A stretch of 64,000 bases of DNA from Pomphorhynchus laevis (GCA_012934845.2 WNNJ02000891.1:1-64000); one strand, 5' to 3'. Counted from the stretch's first letter, positions 50,440 to 60,515 are shown. A program made the numbers and translations. Notes: generated by a model from the letters alone, not told the origin.

Positions 50440-52079
50440 TTTGTTTCGTTTATATGAAAACCATATTTTTCTCCTATCTGATTAAGTCTTTGCCAAACTT
50501 TATGTAATTGATCAACTGGCCCTACACAGCATGCGTCGTCGGCATACCATCTATGTACGACATTATTCGAACATTTTTGAAGTTCATTGATTAACGGAAT
50601 TGAAGCCGCTGCAAATGCCGCCATTGCGAGCGGATCACCTTGTGTAAAACCTTCTCTCGAATTTATTGCCTCGTCCTTAATACATAATATTGGGGAATTT
50701 TGATAGCAGTTCGTAAGTGCAGTATATAAAGACGGGCATGTAAATTTAATGTTTTTCAACGCAAGCTGTCGGTTGACTAGATTAAAGGCATTCGTTGCGT
50801 CAATCTGAAGTATACCATAATCATCATTTTGTTCAAATAATTCCCTTATTGAGTGTACTGCAGCCTCAGCACCACAACGCTGACCAGCACATAATTGTAC
50901 ACTTCCAGCCACTTTCTGTAAATCAGTCGAAATTACGGTAAGGATAGTCTTTGAAATTATTCTACGGCTAACTTCACCTATGCCAATTGGCCTAACTCCT
51001 GGATTTTTATCGAGCGGTATTAATCTACTTGCCATTAACGCTTCAGCATTCAGTGAACTGATCTTATTAGATGCTATTTTAATGGATAATTCTGCTAACG
51101 CATTAGAAAGTCTCATTGACTCATCCCCATAATTATGTAAAATATCGTACCAATCTTCAGCATCCAAACCTGAAGGTCCACAACTTCCATGAGTTTTCTT
51201 TGATGCTTGCCTAATGTGATTATAATCAATTTCAAGAAATACGCTACTATGATGGTCTTGGCAGCCTGGTAATCGATGTTTAAGTATAACTTCTGGATTT
51301 GCAGGTGCACCTTGAGGATGGAGAAGTAATAACTTATCTCTTACCTTTATATCTAGTACAAAATCATCAATGTCGTGCACTCCAGACGTCACTCCATCCG
51401 CAGCAAGTAATCTCATCGCACTAGAAACCTTACCGCATAGTACTAATTTTATAAATTTTTTATACCATATATTGTTTTCACTCTGTTCAACTGTTCGACC
51501 TTTCAATCTTCTGTTAGCCATACGATGTTGCATTACACGGCATTCGTGCACAAGGCTAGTGAGATCATTATTCGCCCATAGGTTCAATCTGCGCTCGAGA
51601 GTTTTTCTTATAATACTTATTTTTTTGATGTCTACTCTCTGTCTAAGTAATTGGCTAAATATTGTTGCAGTCATTAATGCACAATTTGAGTCATCACCCG
51701 AAGTTGCAGCATCAGCGTATAAATTCGCCATAATCGATACAAATTGTTTGCTAGCATTGCATCTTGGTAGATGAAATATATTCGGGACCCAGCTTATACA
51801 TTCTTTAAATAATTTCATTATACTATCATTATCTTTAAAACTATCAGGTGTTGTCGTGAAGGACTGATTGCATTTTGGTTCGACACATTCCAAGGAATCA
51901 ACCAAATTCAAAGATGTTCTTTCGAGTGGTTCAACATTACTTTTTTTGTTAGAACAATTATAAGCTGCACAGTTAAAACATGTACGTCCGGCTTTACGAC
52001 ACTTGCAATTTTTACATTTCGCCGCTTGCCCATTGCATGTACAACACTTTATTTCTTCCGAAGGTTTTCCACGTGGCAT
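50358..52079 (-). CDS. R2L-5 ORF, N-terminal 573 residues: Cys cluster and reverse transcriptase
   Basis: ATG 52079 starts MPRGKPSEEIKCC. Nine cysteines lie within residues 12-42 (12, 13, 15, 22, 25, 27, 34, 37, 42; KCKNCKCRKAGRTCFNC), a CXC/TSO1-like zinc-binding cluster, probably DNA-binding. RT: CGPSGLDAEDWYDILHN, NPGVRPIGIGEVSRRII, AGQRCGAEAAVHSIRELF, motif A LQIDATNAFNLVNRQ, motif B GFTQGDPLAMAAFA, motif C Y512-A-D-D515, then HINETKCKLLVHP. All catalytic aspartates are present. The frame runs to the thumb start and is then lost by a frameshift near 50440. The better copy of its family in this window. Confidence 0.85.
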   Translation of the reverse strand: MPRGKPSEEIKCCTCNGQAAKCKNCKCRKAGRTCFNCAAYNCSNKKSNVEPLERTSLNLVDSLECVEPKCNQSFTTTPDSFKDNDSIMKLFKECISWVPNIFHLPRCNASKQFVSIMANLYADAATSGDDSNCALMTATIFSQLLRQRVDIKKISIIRKTLERRLNLWANNDLTSLVHECRVMQHRMANRRLKGRTVEQSENNIWYKKFIKLVLCGKVSSAMRLLAADGVTSGVHDIDDFVLDIKVRDKLLLLHPQGAPANPEVILKHRLPGCQDHHSSVFLEIDYNHIRQASKKTHGSCGPSGLDAEDWYDILHNYGDESMRLSNALAELSIKIASNKISSLNAEALMASRLIPLDKNPGVRPIGIGEVSRRIISKTILTVISTDLQKVAGSVQLCAGQRCGAEAAVHSIRELFEQNDDYGILQIDATNAFNLVNRQLALKNIKFTCPSLYTALTNCYQNSPILCIKDEAINSREGFTQGDPLAMAAFAAASIPLINELQKCSNNVVHRWYADDACCVGPVDQLHKVWQRLNQIGEKYGFHINETKCKLLVHPKELSHLDRLVGLTSSLKIL

Positions 52080-52925
52080 TTTTCAATTGTGTATATTAAT
52101 TGTATTTACTTTAGATTTGTCAGAGCCCTTTTATCTCGGGATGACTGTGTAAGTAGTTATAACACAGCCCAAAGTGTTTGTAATTTGATAGTATTGTATT
52201 TATGTGTATATTAATTGTATGTTATTTTATCTCAAACTTTTTTTTAAGCTTTTCGTTATTACTTCGTCCGAGCTAGTCCTTACGGGGCTCCGTCAATAAT
52301 ATGCACACTAGTCAGAGCCCTTGTATCTCGGGATGACTGCTGGAAAGTCGATCTGGAAAGTCGATTGTGTGTTTAAGCTCTTAAAATGTTTGTTCTATCA
52401 AACATTTTAATAAATTTATTGTATGTAAAAAAATTATATTTATATCAAGTTAAAATTTGAAATTTACAATGTGAAAATTTTTATTAATTGGCTAATAAAT
52501 CACAGACGGTGTATAAGAATAAAGATTAGAGTTCATCAAGAGAAATTGCTTGTTATCATGGTTGATTAATTAGTGTACCTTATTTCAATATAAAATTCCA
52601 TATGTTGAGTAGGATCTGATGATATTTAAAATTTTCTAGAAATAGATCATGTAAAACTCTGTCTTCTGTCATTTAATCTAGTCGCCAATTTTAATATTTC
52701 GCTAACTTCTGTTAGCATCGAGATGCAAATGTTTTTCGTTACGTGTGAAAAATAAAGTAGTTGTCGACGATTATATGGTAGCTAATACATTTGTAGAGAC
52801 ATTCATTCCTAGAATAGATGAATCAGTTACTGTACACGGCACCTTTCATCATAATAATAAATCATCTAACTTGGCGTCACATATTTCTATCGCTCATGTA
52901 TATGAGTAACTTCGATGATAAAAAC
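52080..52925. other. Spacer with 29-bp direct repeat and repeat D fragment
   Basis: Directly upstream of R2L-5. A 29-base sequence (GTCAGAGCCCTT, then TATCTCGGGATGACTG) occurs at 52119-52147 and 52311-52339 with one difference, and TGTGTATATTAATTGTAT occurs at about 52088 and 52203. 52430-52562 matches repeat D (60108-60247). 52687-52722 holds TATTTCGCTAAC...GTTAGCATC, inverted at 54475-54512 beyond the CR1 element. No gene recognised. Confidence 0.5.
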
Positions 52926-54420
52926 GGTGTCATTCTGCTGGCCCTGACGGATTCCCATCCATCCTACTTAGAGAATTAGCATCCCGCATTTGCGGTCCAC
53001 TACATCGAATATTCATATTTTCCTTATGCAAATCAAAGATTCCCCTCGACTTGCTAAAATCGATAGTTTGCCCTATATATAAAAAAGGGGATAGGTCATG
53101 CGCCAGCAATTTTAGACCAGTTAGTTTGACATGTATTTGCTGTAAGGTACTAGAGCGTTTGATTTTGTTTCACATCAACCGCCATGTTTCAATAAAGAAT
53201 CTTTTACATCCTGCCCAACATGGATTCCGTTCGAGTAGATCAACATGTTCAAATCTTCTAATTGCTAGAGATGATTGGTCCAGTGCTTTTGATGCAGGTG
53301 TCGACATCGACGTGGTATTCGTGGACTTCTCGCCTGCTTTCGATACAATCAATCATAATATACTTATTTTCAAACTTATAAGACTTCACTTTGATTCTGT
53401 AATTGTTAATTGGATTCGTGCGTATTTATTAGATAGAACTGCAGCAGTCAGAGTAAGTGGGACTTTGTCAGATCGGACTTCTATATGTAGTGGTGTACCA
53501 CAAGGATCGATTTTAGGACTAATTTTATTTAATATATATTAACGAACTCCCATCACTACTGCTGTCCAAAACGTTGTTGTACGCCGATGATCTTAAGGTC
53601 TATCGCTGTGTTGTTAATGACCTTGACCGACAAATGTTACATTCTGATCTCGATACATTGACGTATTGGTCAGCTGAAAACTGTTTAAGTATTAATGTGA
53701 CAAAATGTGCATACATGCAATAGGGAATAAGTTTTCGACAACCAGCTACTCAATAAACTTACAACCAATTCCTATGGTTCGTCAATATAGACCTGGGCGT
53801 CGTCGTTTCGGATGATCTAGGCACTAGGAAAAATACGGAGCAAATATGTGCTAGAGCAACTCGAATTTCCGGTATGATTTCCAGATGTTTTAGTAAATTA
53901 GAAATTGAGTCATTTAAACTTTTATTCACTACTCTCTGTTCAAGTATTCTTAACTATTGTTCTCCAGCATCATACCAGGTTAACAAATCGGAAGAGTTTC
54001 GTATTGAACAGGTATTGCGACGTTCTTCTAAACTGGTAGCGGGCCTTCATAGCCTTACTTATAAGGAACGGTTAAGTCGCCTTAATATGCCTTCGTTATC
54101 TTCACTTCGAGCACTAAATGACCTGGTTGTAGTGTGGCGGGCGATGAGCAATCCTGAGAATCCCGTTAGAAGTCTATTTCGTGTGCGAAATGACTCAAGA
54201 TTACGTGGTCATCCACTTATGTTACAACGTAAACGCTGGTGTAAAAAAAAGAAGCATTAATTTTGCCGTGCGTGTCATTCCAGCTTGGAACAGTTTACCG
54301 GCGGAAGTGGTGAAGCAAACAAGCAGACGTGGATTTGTATCTACTTTGAAGAAACTGACTAATTTTTAATTACTTTGTTGTTAGTTTTTTTTATATTTTA
54401 AATTGTGAAGGTGTCTATTG
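52925..54420 (+). mobile_element. CR1-type LINE, 5'-truncated, decayed
   Basis: Plus-strand copy beginning in the RT finger region (SAGPDGFPSILLRELASR, about 52935) and ending after the C-terminal tail near 54370, with a GAGCTACGCTC word (54419-54429) comparable to the one before the (AAT)n of the CR1 at 41256. It is a different CR1 family from that one. Confidence 0.75.
53051..54369 (+). pseudogene. CR1-type reverse transcriptase remnant
   Basis: Frame 53051-53542: KSIVCPIYKKGDRSCASNF, RPVSLTCICCKVLERLI, QHGFRSSRSTCSNLL, motif A VVFVDFSPAFDTINHN, motif B GVPQGSILGLILFNIY. The YADD box (LLYADDLKVY) follows in another frame near 53578. Stops and shifts lie around 53545, 53720 and 53780. The tail 53874-54260 reads CSSILNYCSPASYQV, RLSRLNMPSLSSLRA and VRNDSRLRGHPLMLQ, and a last shift near 54250 leads to VIPAWNSLPAEVV. 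About five breaks; inactive. Confidence 0.75.
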
Positions 54421-54800
54421 AGCTACGCTCGCTGACATTCTAGTAATAATCTACAGAAAATTACCATTTTTGAAGATGCTAACAGTAGTTAGCGAAATAT
54501 CAAAAATAAGTTCCTCTTTTCTTTGATCTAGCGCTAATAATTACAAAGTGATTATGTTCAAAGCAAGATCCGACAATGACGTGTATTCATTAAAATATGT
54601 TCAAGAACATGTTAAGCTATCCTATCATCCTTGGCTTTCACATCGATCAATAAATTGCTTAGAATAAATTGCCATATGATATAAAAACCTCAATCGAAAA
54701 TAATTTATTGGCTGAATGTCAGAGCGAATAAAATGAAAATTAAAAAAGAATATAAAGATATGCCTAATGATACGTCAACTTAAAGGATCGACCAACCAGT
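54421..54800. other. Spacer with inverted copy of a 52.7-kb sequence
   Basis: GATGCTAACAGTAGTTAGCG at about 54475-54494, continuing GAAATATC, is the reverse complement of 52690-52720 with few differences, so the CR1 copy is bracketed by an inverted repeat about 1.75 kb apart. The rest is AT-rich with no ORF. The L2B-3 left boundary is somewhere near 54780-54820. Confidence 0.4.
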
Positions 54801-57558
54801 GCATCTATATCGAAAAATGTGATTGAACCCGTATTGGCGCCTTTAATCCAAAATAACCAGTCTCATGATTTGCCTGCAGAATTGAATGCGCCTGCTTGTG
54901 TCTGCTTGGATACAGTTGTACCTACGCTCTCCCGTTGTTTCGGCAAAGTCTCGCATAAGCACATATCAACATCCAACACGTCAACTCAAACTACCCCCGT
55001 CGTTTCTAATGTCCTTTCTCCACCCACCGATCCTGTCACCATAAACACTTCCCATCCCATGCCATCTTCACTCCTCGACACTCCCGTCCTTCCTTCTCTT
55101 TTTTTAATAACTTACATCCATCAATCAAAATCACCTCCACCAACCTCCACGATCCTTCCACCCATAACATTTCCTCACATCGCTTGCCATCCTATTTATT
55201 ATCATTATCTTCTATGTCTCACGTAGTGAAACCTATTCCCTACATATTCTCAACTGCCAGCTCTCCTATCGTGATATCAATCACTCAAGTCACTCGTCCT
55301 CCTTTAAGGAAACGCTTTCTTTCTCACGATCGTTGCGTCATCGTCACTAATATCACTCATTCTACCTCCTTATTTGCACAAACACGTCTTAACTACGATG
55401 TTTCAGCCTTCAGATCCACTCTATCGTCTCTTGTTCCGGAGAATAAACAATCCGTTTCCAACGATATCTCCCCTATTGAATTCATCCGCCTAAACAATTA
55501 ACTAAATCTAATCCTTCTCAAACCCATTTCCTGAAAATTGTTTGCAAGCATTGCTCTCACGCGTCCCCTGTCCTCTCTCAACAATTCAAACTCATGTCCT
55601 CTTCAGCCACTCGCATTTTCCCCGATCGCAACCCATCCGAAATCGCTCAACTCTCATCTGCCCGCATCGAAAAATGCCGTCGCGTGAAAAACGGCAAAAC
55701 ATCTCTCTAAATCTGAAACATCGACGGAAATTTTCAAGTTGTCCACATCCGCCCAGAAATTCGATGACGCTCCATCTCCCAAATGTGTCTTCTCAACTAG
55801 TCCCTATCACCAAACACGGTTATCGCTTCAGCCTCCTTAACACAAGATTTATTCTCAATAAATCCGATCTAATCCTCAACCTATTCACCAAACAATCCAT
55901 CGATCTCTTCTGTCTCACTATTAAGGTCGTCTAAAAACGACCTTTCCATTCGCCGTCTGCACTCTGCCGGTTCCTCACTATTCAAATCCGTTCGCCTTCT
56001 CAGCACATCCCTTTCTAAATCACTAATCATGGCTGCATTGTCGCATTCGCAAGTCACCCCGCGTCTCTTCCCAAAATCACGCACGCCCTTAAGTCCTGGC
56101 TCTTTTAAGTTGCTCAGTTGTCGTTCTTCTAGCCCGATCATTCTGGGTCTCGTTATTGTATACCGTCCTGATTTATCAGCTCCTACCACTTTATTTTTTA
56201 CCAAACTCGCTGACCTCCTTTCTCATTGTTCTTTGTCCTCAATCCCTTTACTCGTTCTAGACGACTTCAACATGCGCCTTGACCGCCCCTCTTTCATTTA
56301 TTCAATCCGGTTCATCAACATGCTATACAACTACAATTTTAATCTCATCTCCACTGCCCTCACACATGTCCTTGGCGGGGCACTCGACATCATCGCTGTC
56401 CCCGATCATTTTGCTGCCTACATCGCACTGTCCATCCCCGATCCTGGTCTATCTGATCACTTCCTCGTCACCGTTTATACCGCCCTTGGAGAAATCTTGA
56501 CCTCCCCTTTCTCCGCTATGCCTTACTCAAATCGACTATATCCTATCACACAACAACATCTTCCTTTCATCACAATCTTGCCTTTCTTTTTGACTCTTAA
56601 CTCAAATTCACTCTCTTCACCGTGCCCATTGTTTGACATACAATGCCTAGTCTCAAAGTTCCGACTCCGTCATGCTTATCGAGTCTATCACCGCTCTCTC
56701 ATACGTGATATCCGCTCGCTCACTCCGTCTCTCCGTGATTCCTATCTCGCACTTCGTCATTGTCATCTCGATCTACTACGTACCAAATGCTACTCCTTAT
56801 GGCAGCAAACAATCAACACTTCATTAAATTCGAAGTCTCTCTTTCATACTTTTAACTCAATCCCTTCTCGCTCCTCTTGGTTTTGCAACATCAATTCCCA
56901 TGATTATTCGCCATTCCTTCAGACCATAGTATCCACGTTGCCCTCTCACACCCCCTCTCCATTCCATCTCACTGCTACTCGCCTCGCCTCATCCTCCCAG
57001 AACTCTTTCATCTTATCGCTGTCTCACCTGCCGAAATCTCATCTGTTATCATGTCCTTGCCCAACAAAACATCAACTGCCAATCCCCTGCCTACCCAGAT
57101 ATTTAAATCTATATACTCATCGATATTCCCTTTTCTCATAACCTTGTTTAACTCGTCCATCCGCAGACGTATCTTCCCTTCACACTGGAAATCCGCCATC
57201 GTTCGTCAACTCCTTAAGAAACAATCGCTCGACCCCTCACTTCTTTCTAGCTATCGCCCTATTTTCCTCCCAACGCTTTCCAAGCTCTTAGAGGGCCTTA
57301 TCTTAATACACATCAACGTTTATCTATCTTCATCAAATCTGTACCCTCCTTTCCAATACGCTTTACGCTCTAATCACTCCACAGAAATCGCCTGCATGAT
57401 AGTTTACAACTACCTACTCCTTTATCATAACGAAGCTCCATATAGTTGTATCAAATCCCTCGACCTCTCACCCGCCTTCGACATCTTCGACCACTCCATC
57501 CTTCTTTCTCGCCTTCGTTATGATTACGGCTTTTCTTCCTCCTCAGTAACATGGTTTA
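54800..57558 (+). mobile_element. L2-like LINE copy L2B-3, left part
   Basis: Plus-strand L2B copy, more complete at its 5' side than L2B-1. ORF1 region 54819-55750, ORF2 endonuclease from about 55764, RT to the motif A/B neighbourhood (57540). It is interrupted at 57558 by L2B-2 in the opposite orientation and continues at 58496. Many substitutions; old. Confidence 0.85.
54819..55760 (+). pseudogene. L2B-3 ORF1 remnant
   Basis: Reads NVIEPVLAPLIQ onward with a Cys pair (APACVCLD), a Ser/Thr/Pro-rich middle, then the conserved C-terminal domain: LRKRFLSHDRCVIVTNITH, RLNYDVSAFRSTLSSLV, ISPIEFIRLNN, matching L2A ORF1 (RFPSRDRCIIISNLKL, DDVSAYRSIL, FIRLNKS). This shows both families share the RRM-like ORF1 C-terminal domain. 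After the stop at 55499-55501 the rest (LNLILLKP; DRNPSEIAQLSSARIEK near 55625-55670) is in shifted frames. At least three breaks. Confidence 0.65.
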
Positions 57559-57578
57559 AAAAAAAAGATTTATTTTAA
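55764..57578 (+). pseudogene. L2B-3 ORF2 remnant (endonuclease, RT start)
   Basis: Endonuclease start TLHLPNVSSQLVPITKHGY with LLNTRFILNKSDLI and LFCLT. Frame change near 55920. Then 56029-56480: SFKLLSCRSSSPIILGLVIV, YRPDLSAPTTLFFTKLADL, DDFNMRLDRPSF, GGALDIIAVPDHFAAY and IPDPGLSDHFLV. The RT frame 57051-57578 has SLPNKTSTANPLPTQ, SSYRPIFLPTLSKLLEGL, RSNHSTEIACMIVYN and SLDLSPAFDIFDHS (motif A). It is cut by the L2B-2 insertion. Five or more breaks. Confidence 0.8.
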
Positions 57579-58495
57579 CGTGGCAAATGCGTGCCAGCGC
57601 ACGCTAATGACCACAACAAAACAAAACTGTGAATCAGGTGTCGAGAAGGTGTGAACGGAGGAGGTGTTTGAATGTGATAAAGGAGGGAGCGCGGCGGACG
57701 TCGAGAGGGAGTTGATTCCAGGCGAGTGAGGCGGTGACGAGGAAGGATCGGAGACCGTAGTTGTTGGAGTAATTAGGAACGTGGAGTAAGAGGGTATGAC
57801 AGGAACGAAGCGATAGCGAGATGGGGCGAGTATCGTCTAAGAAAGGAAGGTTGATGAACGATGGGGAGCCGACAGCGATGAGACGAAAAGTAACGAGAAG
57901 AAGGCGGAGTTTGATGCGGATGTGGATGGTGGGCCAGGAGAGTTGGGCAAAATATGTGGATGTGTGGTCGAAGCGACGGAGACGAAAGAGCACTCGAACG
58001 GCGGTGTTGATTATTCGTTGTAGGGGTAGGATGATGGATTTTGGAGAATTGGCGAAAAGGCTAGGGCAGTAATCGATTTTAGGGAAAAGAAGCGATGAAA
58101 GAAGATACATACAAGAACGGAAGTCGATAAGGGGGCGGATACGGCAGATGTCACGAAGAATTAAGTTAGACGAGCGGACCTTGTCACGGACGAAGGGTTT
58201 AAGGGAAAGGTGATCATCGAAATGGAAGCCTAAGAAAGTGAGATTGTGGACTATAGGGATGATCGATGAGGCAAAAGATACAATGGGAGGAGATATGCTT
58301 GGTTTACGGGGAAGGATCCACATTATTTTGGACTTTTCGGCGTTTAGAACGAGATGGAGATTGGAGAGACGTTTGTAGATAGAAGAAAGACAGTTGGAGG
58401 CAGAAATGCCGATATCGTGTATGCGATGTGCGGGTGCATGAGCATAGATTAGAATGTCATCGGCGTATTGCATGACGTTAAAGGAGTAAGGTTTG
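57559..58495 (-). mobile_element. L2-like LINE copy L2B-2, 5'-truncated, nested in L2B-3
   Basis: Minus strand. The 3' end starts at about 57560 (A-run of the plus strand, then TTTATTTTAACGTGGCAAAT), with the stem-loop GCGTGCGCTGGCACGC. The 5' truncation at 58495 falls just before the YADD-coding region start, at GGTTTG, six bases shared with the target. Nearly identical to L2B-1, so young. Confidence 0.9.
57634..58473 (-). CDS. L2B-2 RT C-terminal 279 residues, intact frame
   Basis: Open from motif C (QYADDILIYAHAPAHRIHD) to the natural stop: LNAEKSKIMWILPRKPS, IIPIVHNLTFLGFHFDDHL, KVRSSNLILRDICRIRPL, SLLFPKIDYCPSLFANSPK, LRRFDHTSTYFAQLSWPT, LLLHVPNYSNNYGLRSFLV, DVRRAPSFITFKHLLRSH. At 58265 it keeps the Ser codon where L2B-1 has a stop. 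It lacks motif A and the endonuclease because of 5' truncation, so it cannot act alone. It serves as the best family reference for this region. Confidence 0.85.
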   Translation of the reverse strand: MQYADDILIYAHAPAHRIHDIGISASNCLSSIYKRLSNLHLVLNAEKSKIMWILPRKPSISPPIVSFASSIIPIVHNLTFLGFHFDDHLSLKPFVRDKVRSSNLILRDICRIRPLIDFRSCMYLLSSLLFPKIDYCPSLFANSPKSIILPLQRIINTAVRVLFRLRRFDHTSTYFAQLSWPTIHIRIKLRLLLVTFRLIAVGSPSFINLPFLDDTRPISLSLRSCHTLLLHVPNYSNNYGLRSFLVTASLAWNQLPLDVRRAPSFITFKHLLRSHLLDT

Positions 58496-59565
58496 CCTTA
58501 TAACTATCCGACCGTTCTTTTCAAGTCTCTTCAAATTCATCGGCCTTTCATCCCATCCATATTTTCTGCGGGGTACCACAACATTCAGTCCTAGGATCCC
58601 TGCTTTTCTCTCTTCTACTCGACGATTTCTATCTGTTTATCAAACCTTACTCCTTTAACGTCATGCAATACACCGATGACATCCTCATATATGCTCATGC
58701 ACACGCCCATCGCATACACGATATAGCAATTTCTGCCTCCAACTCTCTTTCTTCTATCTACAAACGACTCACATCTTCGTTTCGTTCTAAACCCAGACAA
58801 GTCTAAAATAATGTAGATCCTCCCCCTCAACCTAACATGTCTCTTACCCTGTATATTTTGCCTCATCAATACTCCCCATAGTCCACAATTTCACTTTCTT
58901 ATGATACCATTTCGATGATCACCTTTCTTTTAAAACCTTCGTCCGCGACAAGGTCTGCTCGTTTAACTTAATTCTCCGTGACATCCGCCGTATCCGCCCC
59001 CCCCTTCTCGACTTCCCTTCCTGTATGTATCTTCATTCATCGCTTCTTTTTTAAATCGATTACTGCCTCAGCCTTTTCGCCAATTCTCCTAAATCTATCA
59101 TCCTAACCCTACAACACATCATCAACTCCGCAGTTCGAGTGCTCCTATGTCTGAGTCGCTTTGATCACATGCCCACATATCTTGCCCAACTCTCCTGGCC
59201 TACCATCCACATCCACATACAACTCTGTCTTCTTCTAGTAACTTTTCGTCTCATCGCTGTCGGCTCCCCATCGTTCATCAACCTTCCTTTCTTAGACGAC
59301 ACTTGTCCCACCTCTCTCTATCACTGCATTCCCGTAATTCCCTCTTACTCTACGTTCCTAACTACTCTAACAACTACGGTCTCCGATCCTTCCTCGTCTC
59401 CGCCCCACGCCTGGAATTAGCTCCCACTCGACGTCCGCCGCACTCCCTCCTTTATTGCATTCAATTGACACCTTCGTACTCACCTCCTCGTAACATGATT
59501 TAGATTTTTTGTTGTTGTGGTCATGTAAGCGTGCGCCGGCAAGCATTTGCCACTTAAAAATAGAT
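58496..59565 (+). mobile_element. L2B-3, right part (RT end and 3' terminus)
   Basis: Resumes in the motif A/B gap (CCTTATAACTATCCGACCG), CGVPQHSVLGSLLFSLLLDD-like motif B near 58570, YTDD (degraded YADD) near 58672, thumb and C-terminal tail (59139-59503: LSRFDHMPTYLAQLSWPT, LLLYVPNYSNNYGLRSFLV). It ends with GCGTGCGCCGGCAAGCATTTGCCAC near 59530-59556 and a short A-rich end. Strongly mutated. It is followed without spacer by an L2A fragment starting at CTAGGAA. Confidence 0.85.
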
Positions 59566-59569
59566 ATAT

Positions 59570-59795
59570 ATTCTAGGAAAACCAGATTGTCAACGATAGG
59601 AAGAATTGTAGAATTAATGATATGGAGGGAGGTTCTACGCCGAATGAAGGATCCACATTATTTTTGATTTATTAGGATGTTTCTGGAAGCAGAAACATTA
59701 AGATCATGACTACGATAAGTAGTCATGGAACTGGCAAGAATAATCTAGAACTGACATGAATAATCAGGAACTTACAGGAATAATCTGGAATGTAT
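59570..59795 (-). mobile_element. Internally deleted L2A fragment: RT piece joined to the 20-bp array
   Basis: Minus strand. 59573-59720 matches the L2A RT around PIVDNLVFL back to the KIMWIL region, beginning exactly at the CTAGGAA site also used at 34738. It is followed at 59728-59792 by about three degenerate copies of the 20-bp L2A array unit (GGAACTTACAGGAATAATCT). The body between array and RT is missing. A perfect 9-bp hairpin CATGACTAC/GTAGTCATG sits at the junction (about 59705-59728). Confidence 0.65.
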
Positions 59796-60002
59796 AATTT
59801 ATCTCTTATTTTTTAAGCTTGGAGTTTGACACAGGATTAATAAAAACCTTATTTATTTTTATATTTTGCTACCTGCCTCTGTAATAATCTGAAACAAAAG
59901 ACATACTAATATGATTATGCTTGCAGCAGCACGCGAAATATAAACAAAATAGTGTTTTATTGACCATGCTTTAAAATGCTAAATTTAAAAATGGATCAAT
60001 TA
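59796..60002. other. AT-rich spacer
   Basis: No gene or clear repeat. GAAACAAAAGACATAC at about 59890 weakly recalls the array-to-L2B junction at 39325, but the match is too short to use. Confidence 0.3.
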
Positions 60003-60247
60003 AATCAGCTAACTGAGTCTACGTATTTAATATAATTATAAAATAAACAAATAATAATGTTAAACCAAAATTTAATAATTAAATAATAAAATAAATAATT
60101 GTTATAAGATTTTTTATAATTTATATCGTCAAAATAAAAAAATTGGAAATGTAAATAAAAGTCATTTTTTTTAATTGACTAATAAATAACAGACGTTTTA
60201 TCAGAGTAAGGATTAGAGGTCATCAAAAGGAACTGCTATGCTATCAG
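60003..60247 (+). repeat. Dispersed AT-rich repeat D (longest copy)
   Basis: Starts AAATCAGCTAACTGAGTCTA and runs to GGAACTGCTATGCTATCAGG. Parts recur at 60516-60612 (left part), 52430-52562 (right part), 44610-44690 and 44816-44841 (left words) and 7083-7115 (middle word AAATAATTGTTATAAGA). About 245 bases, non-coding, no terminal inverted repeats seen. Class unknown: could be a SINE-like, MITE-like or satellite fragment, or the tail of a larger element. Confidence 0.55.
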
Positions 60248-60440
60248 GTTTCGGCCCCTAACTCCTCTACCCAACATAGCAGCGGGGCCAAATACATGCT
60301 AATGATGTATTTCCTCTGAAATAACAATCTAGTATCTTATTCTAACACAAAGTATATTATTTATTATCCATCCATAAAAATTTGCCACTTAAGAGTTTTA
60401 ATTTGTTCTTTATAAATTTAGGACACTGGAAGAAAGTTTG
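60248..60440 (-). pseudogene. RT-element C-terminal fragment with the RGNTSLA peptide
   Basis: Minus-strand match to the end of the RT remnant at 9250-9835: ELLSGKFL-type coding (LLSGKFLWMDNK), an AGAATAAGATACTAGA link, then YFRGNTSLACIWPRCYVG (about 60308-60255), and an end in GGAGTTAGGGGCCGAAA. The two copies diverge right after GGG(T/G)CCGAAA, so this is probably the natural 3' end of the element. Confidence 0.5.
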
Positions 60441-60515
60441 CTGATCTCAGTCTAAACAAGTTTCAGCTGCCATTAAATTACGCACTACCATAAACGATCT
60501 CCAAATGAAGAAATC

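Larger units (their letters stand above)
48960..52079 (-). mobile_element. R2-like retrotransposon R2L-5 (Cys-cluster family), nearly full length
   Basis: Minus strand. ORF start at 52079, C-terminus at 49124, 3' UTR to about 48960 (AT-rich, with AATAAA-like words but no clear poly(A)). Domain order: Cys cluster, N-domain, RT, CCHC, restriction-like endonuclease. It is the same family group as R2L-1, roughly half identical by eye, but better preserved. The 3' GGCCCATTTG block of R2L-1 is not seen here, so the subfamilies differ at the 3' end. Confidence 0.8.

Noticed and set aside
52311-52339. Direct repeat as an rDNA or U2 snRNA target fragment
   Set aside because: No match to the conserved 28S R2 target words or to U2 snRNA words that I can recall, so no target gene is claimed.
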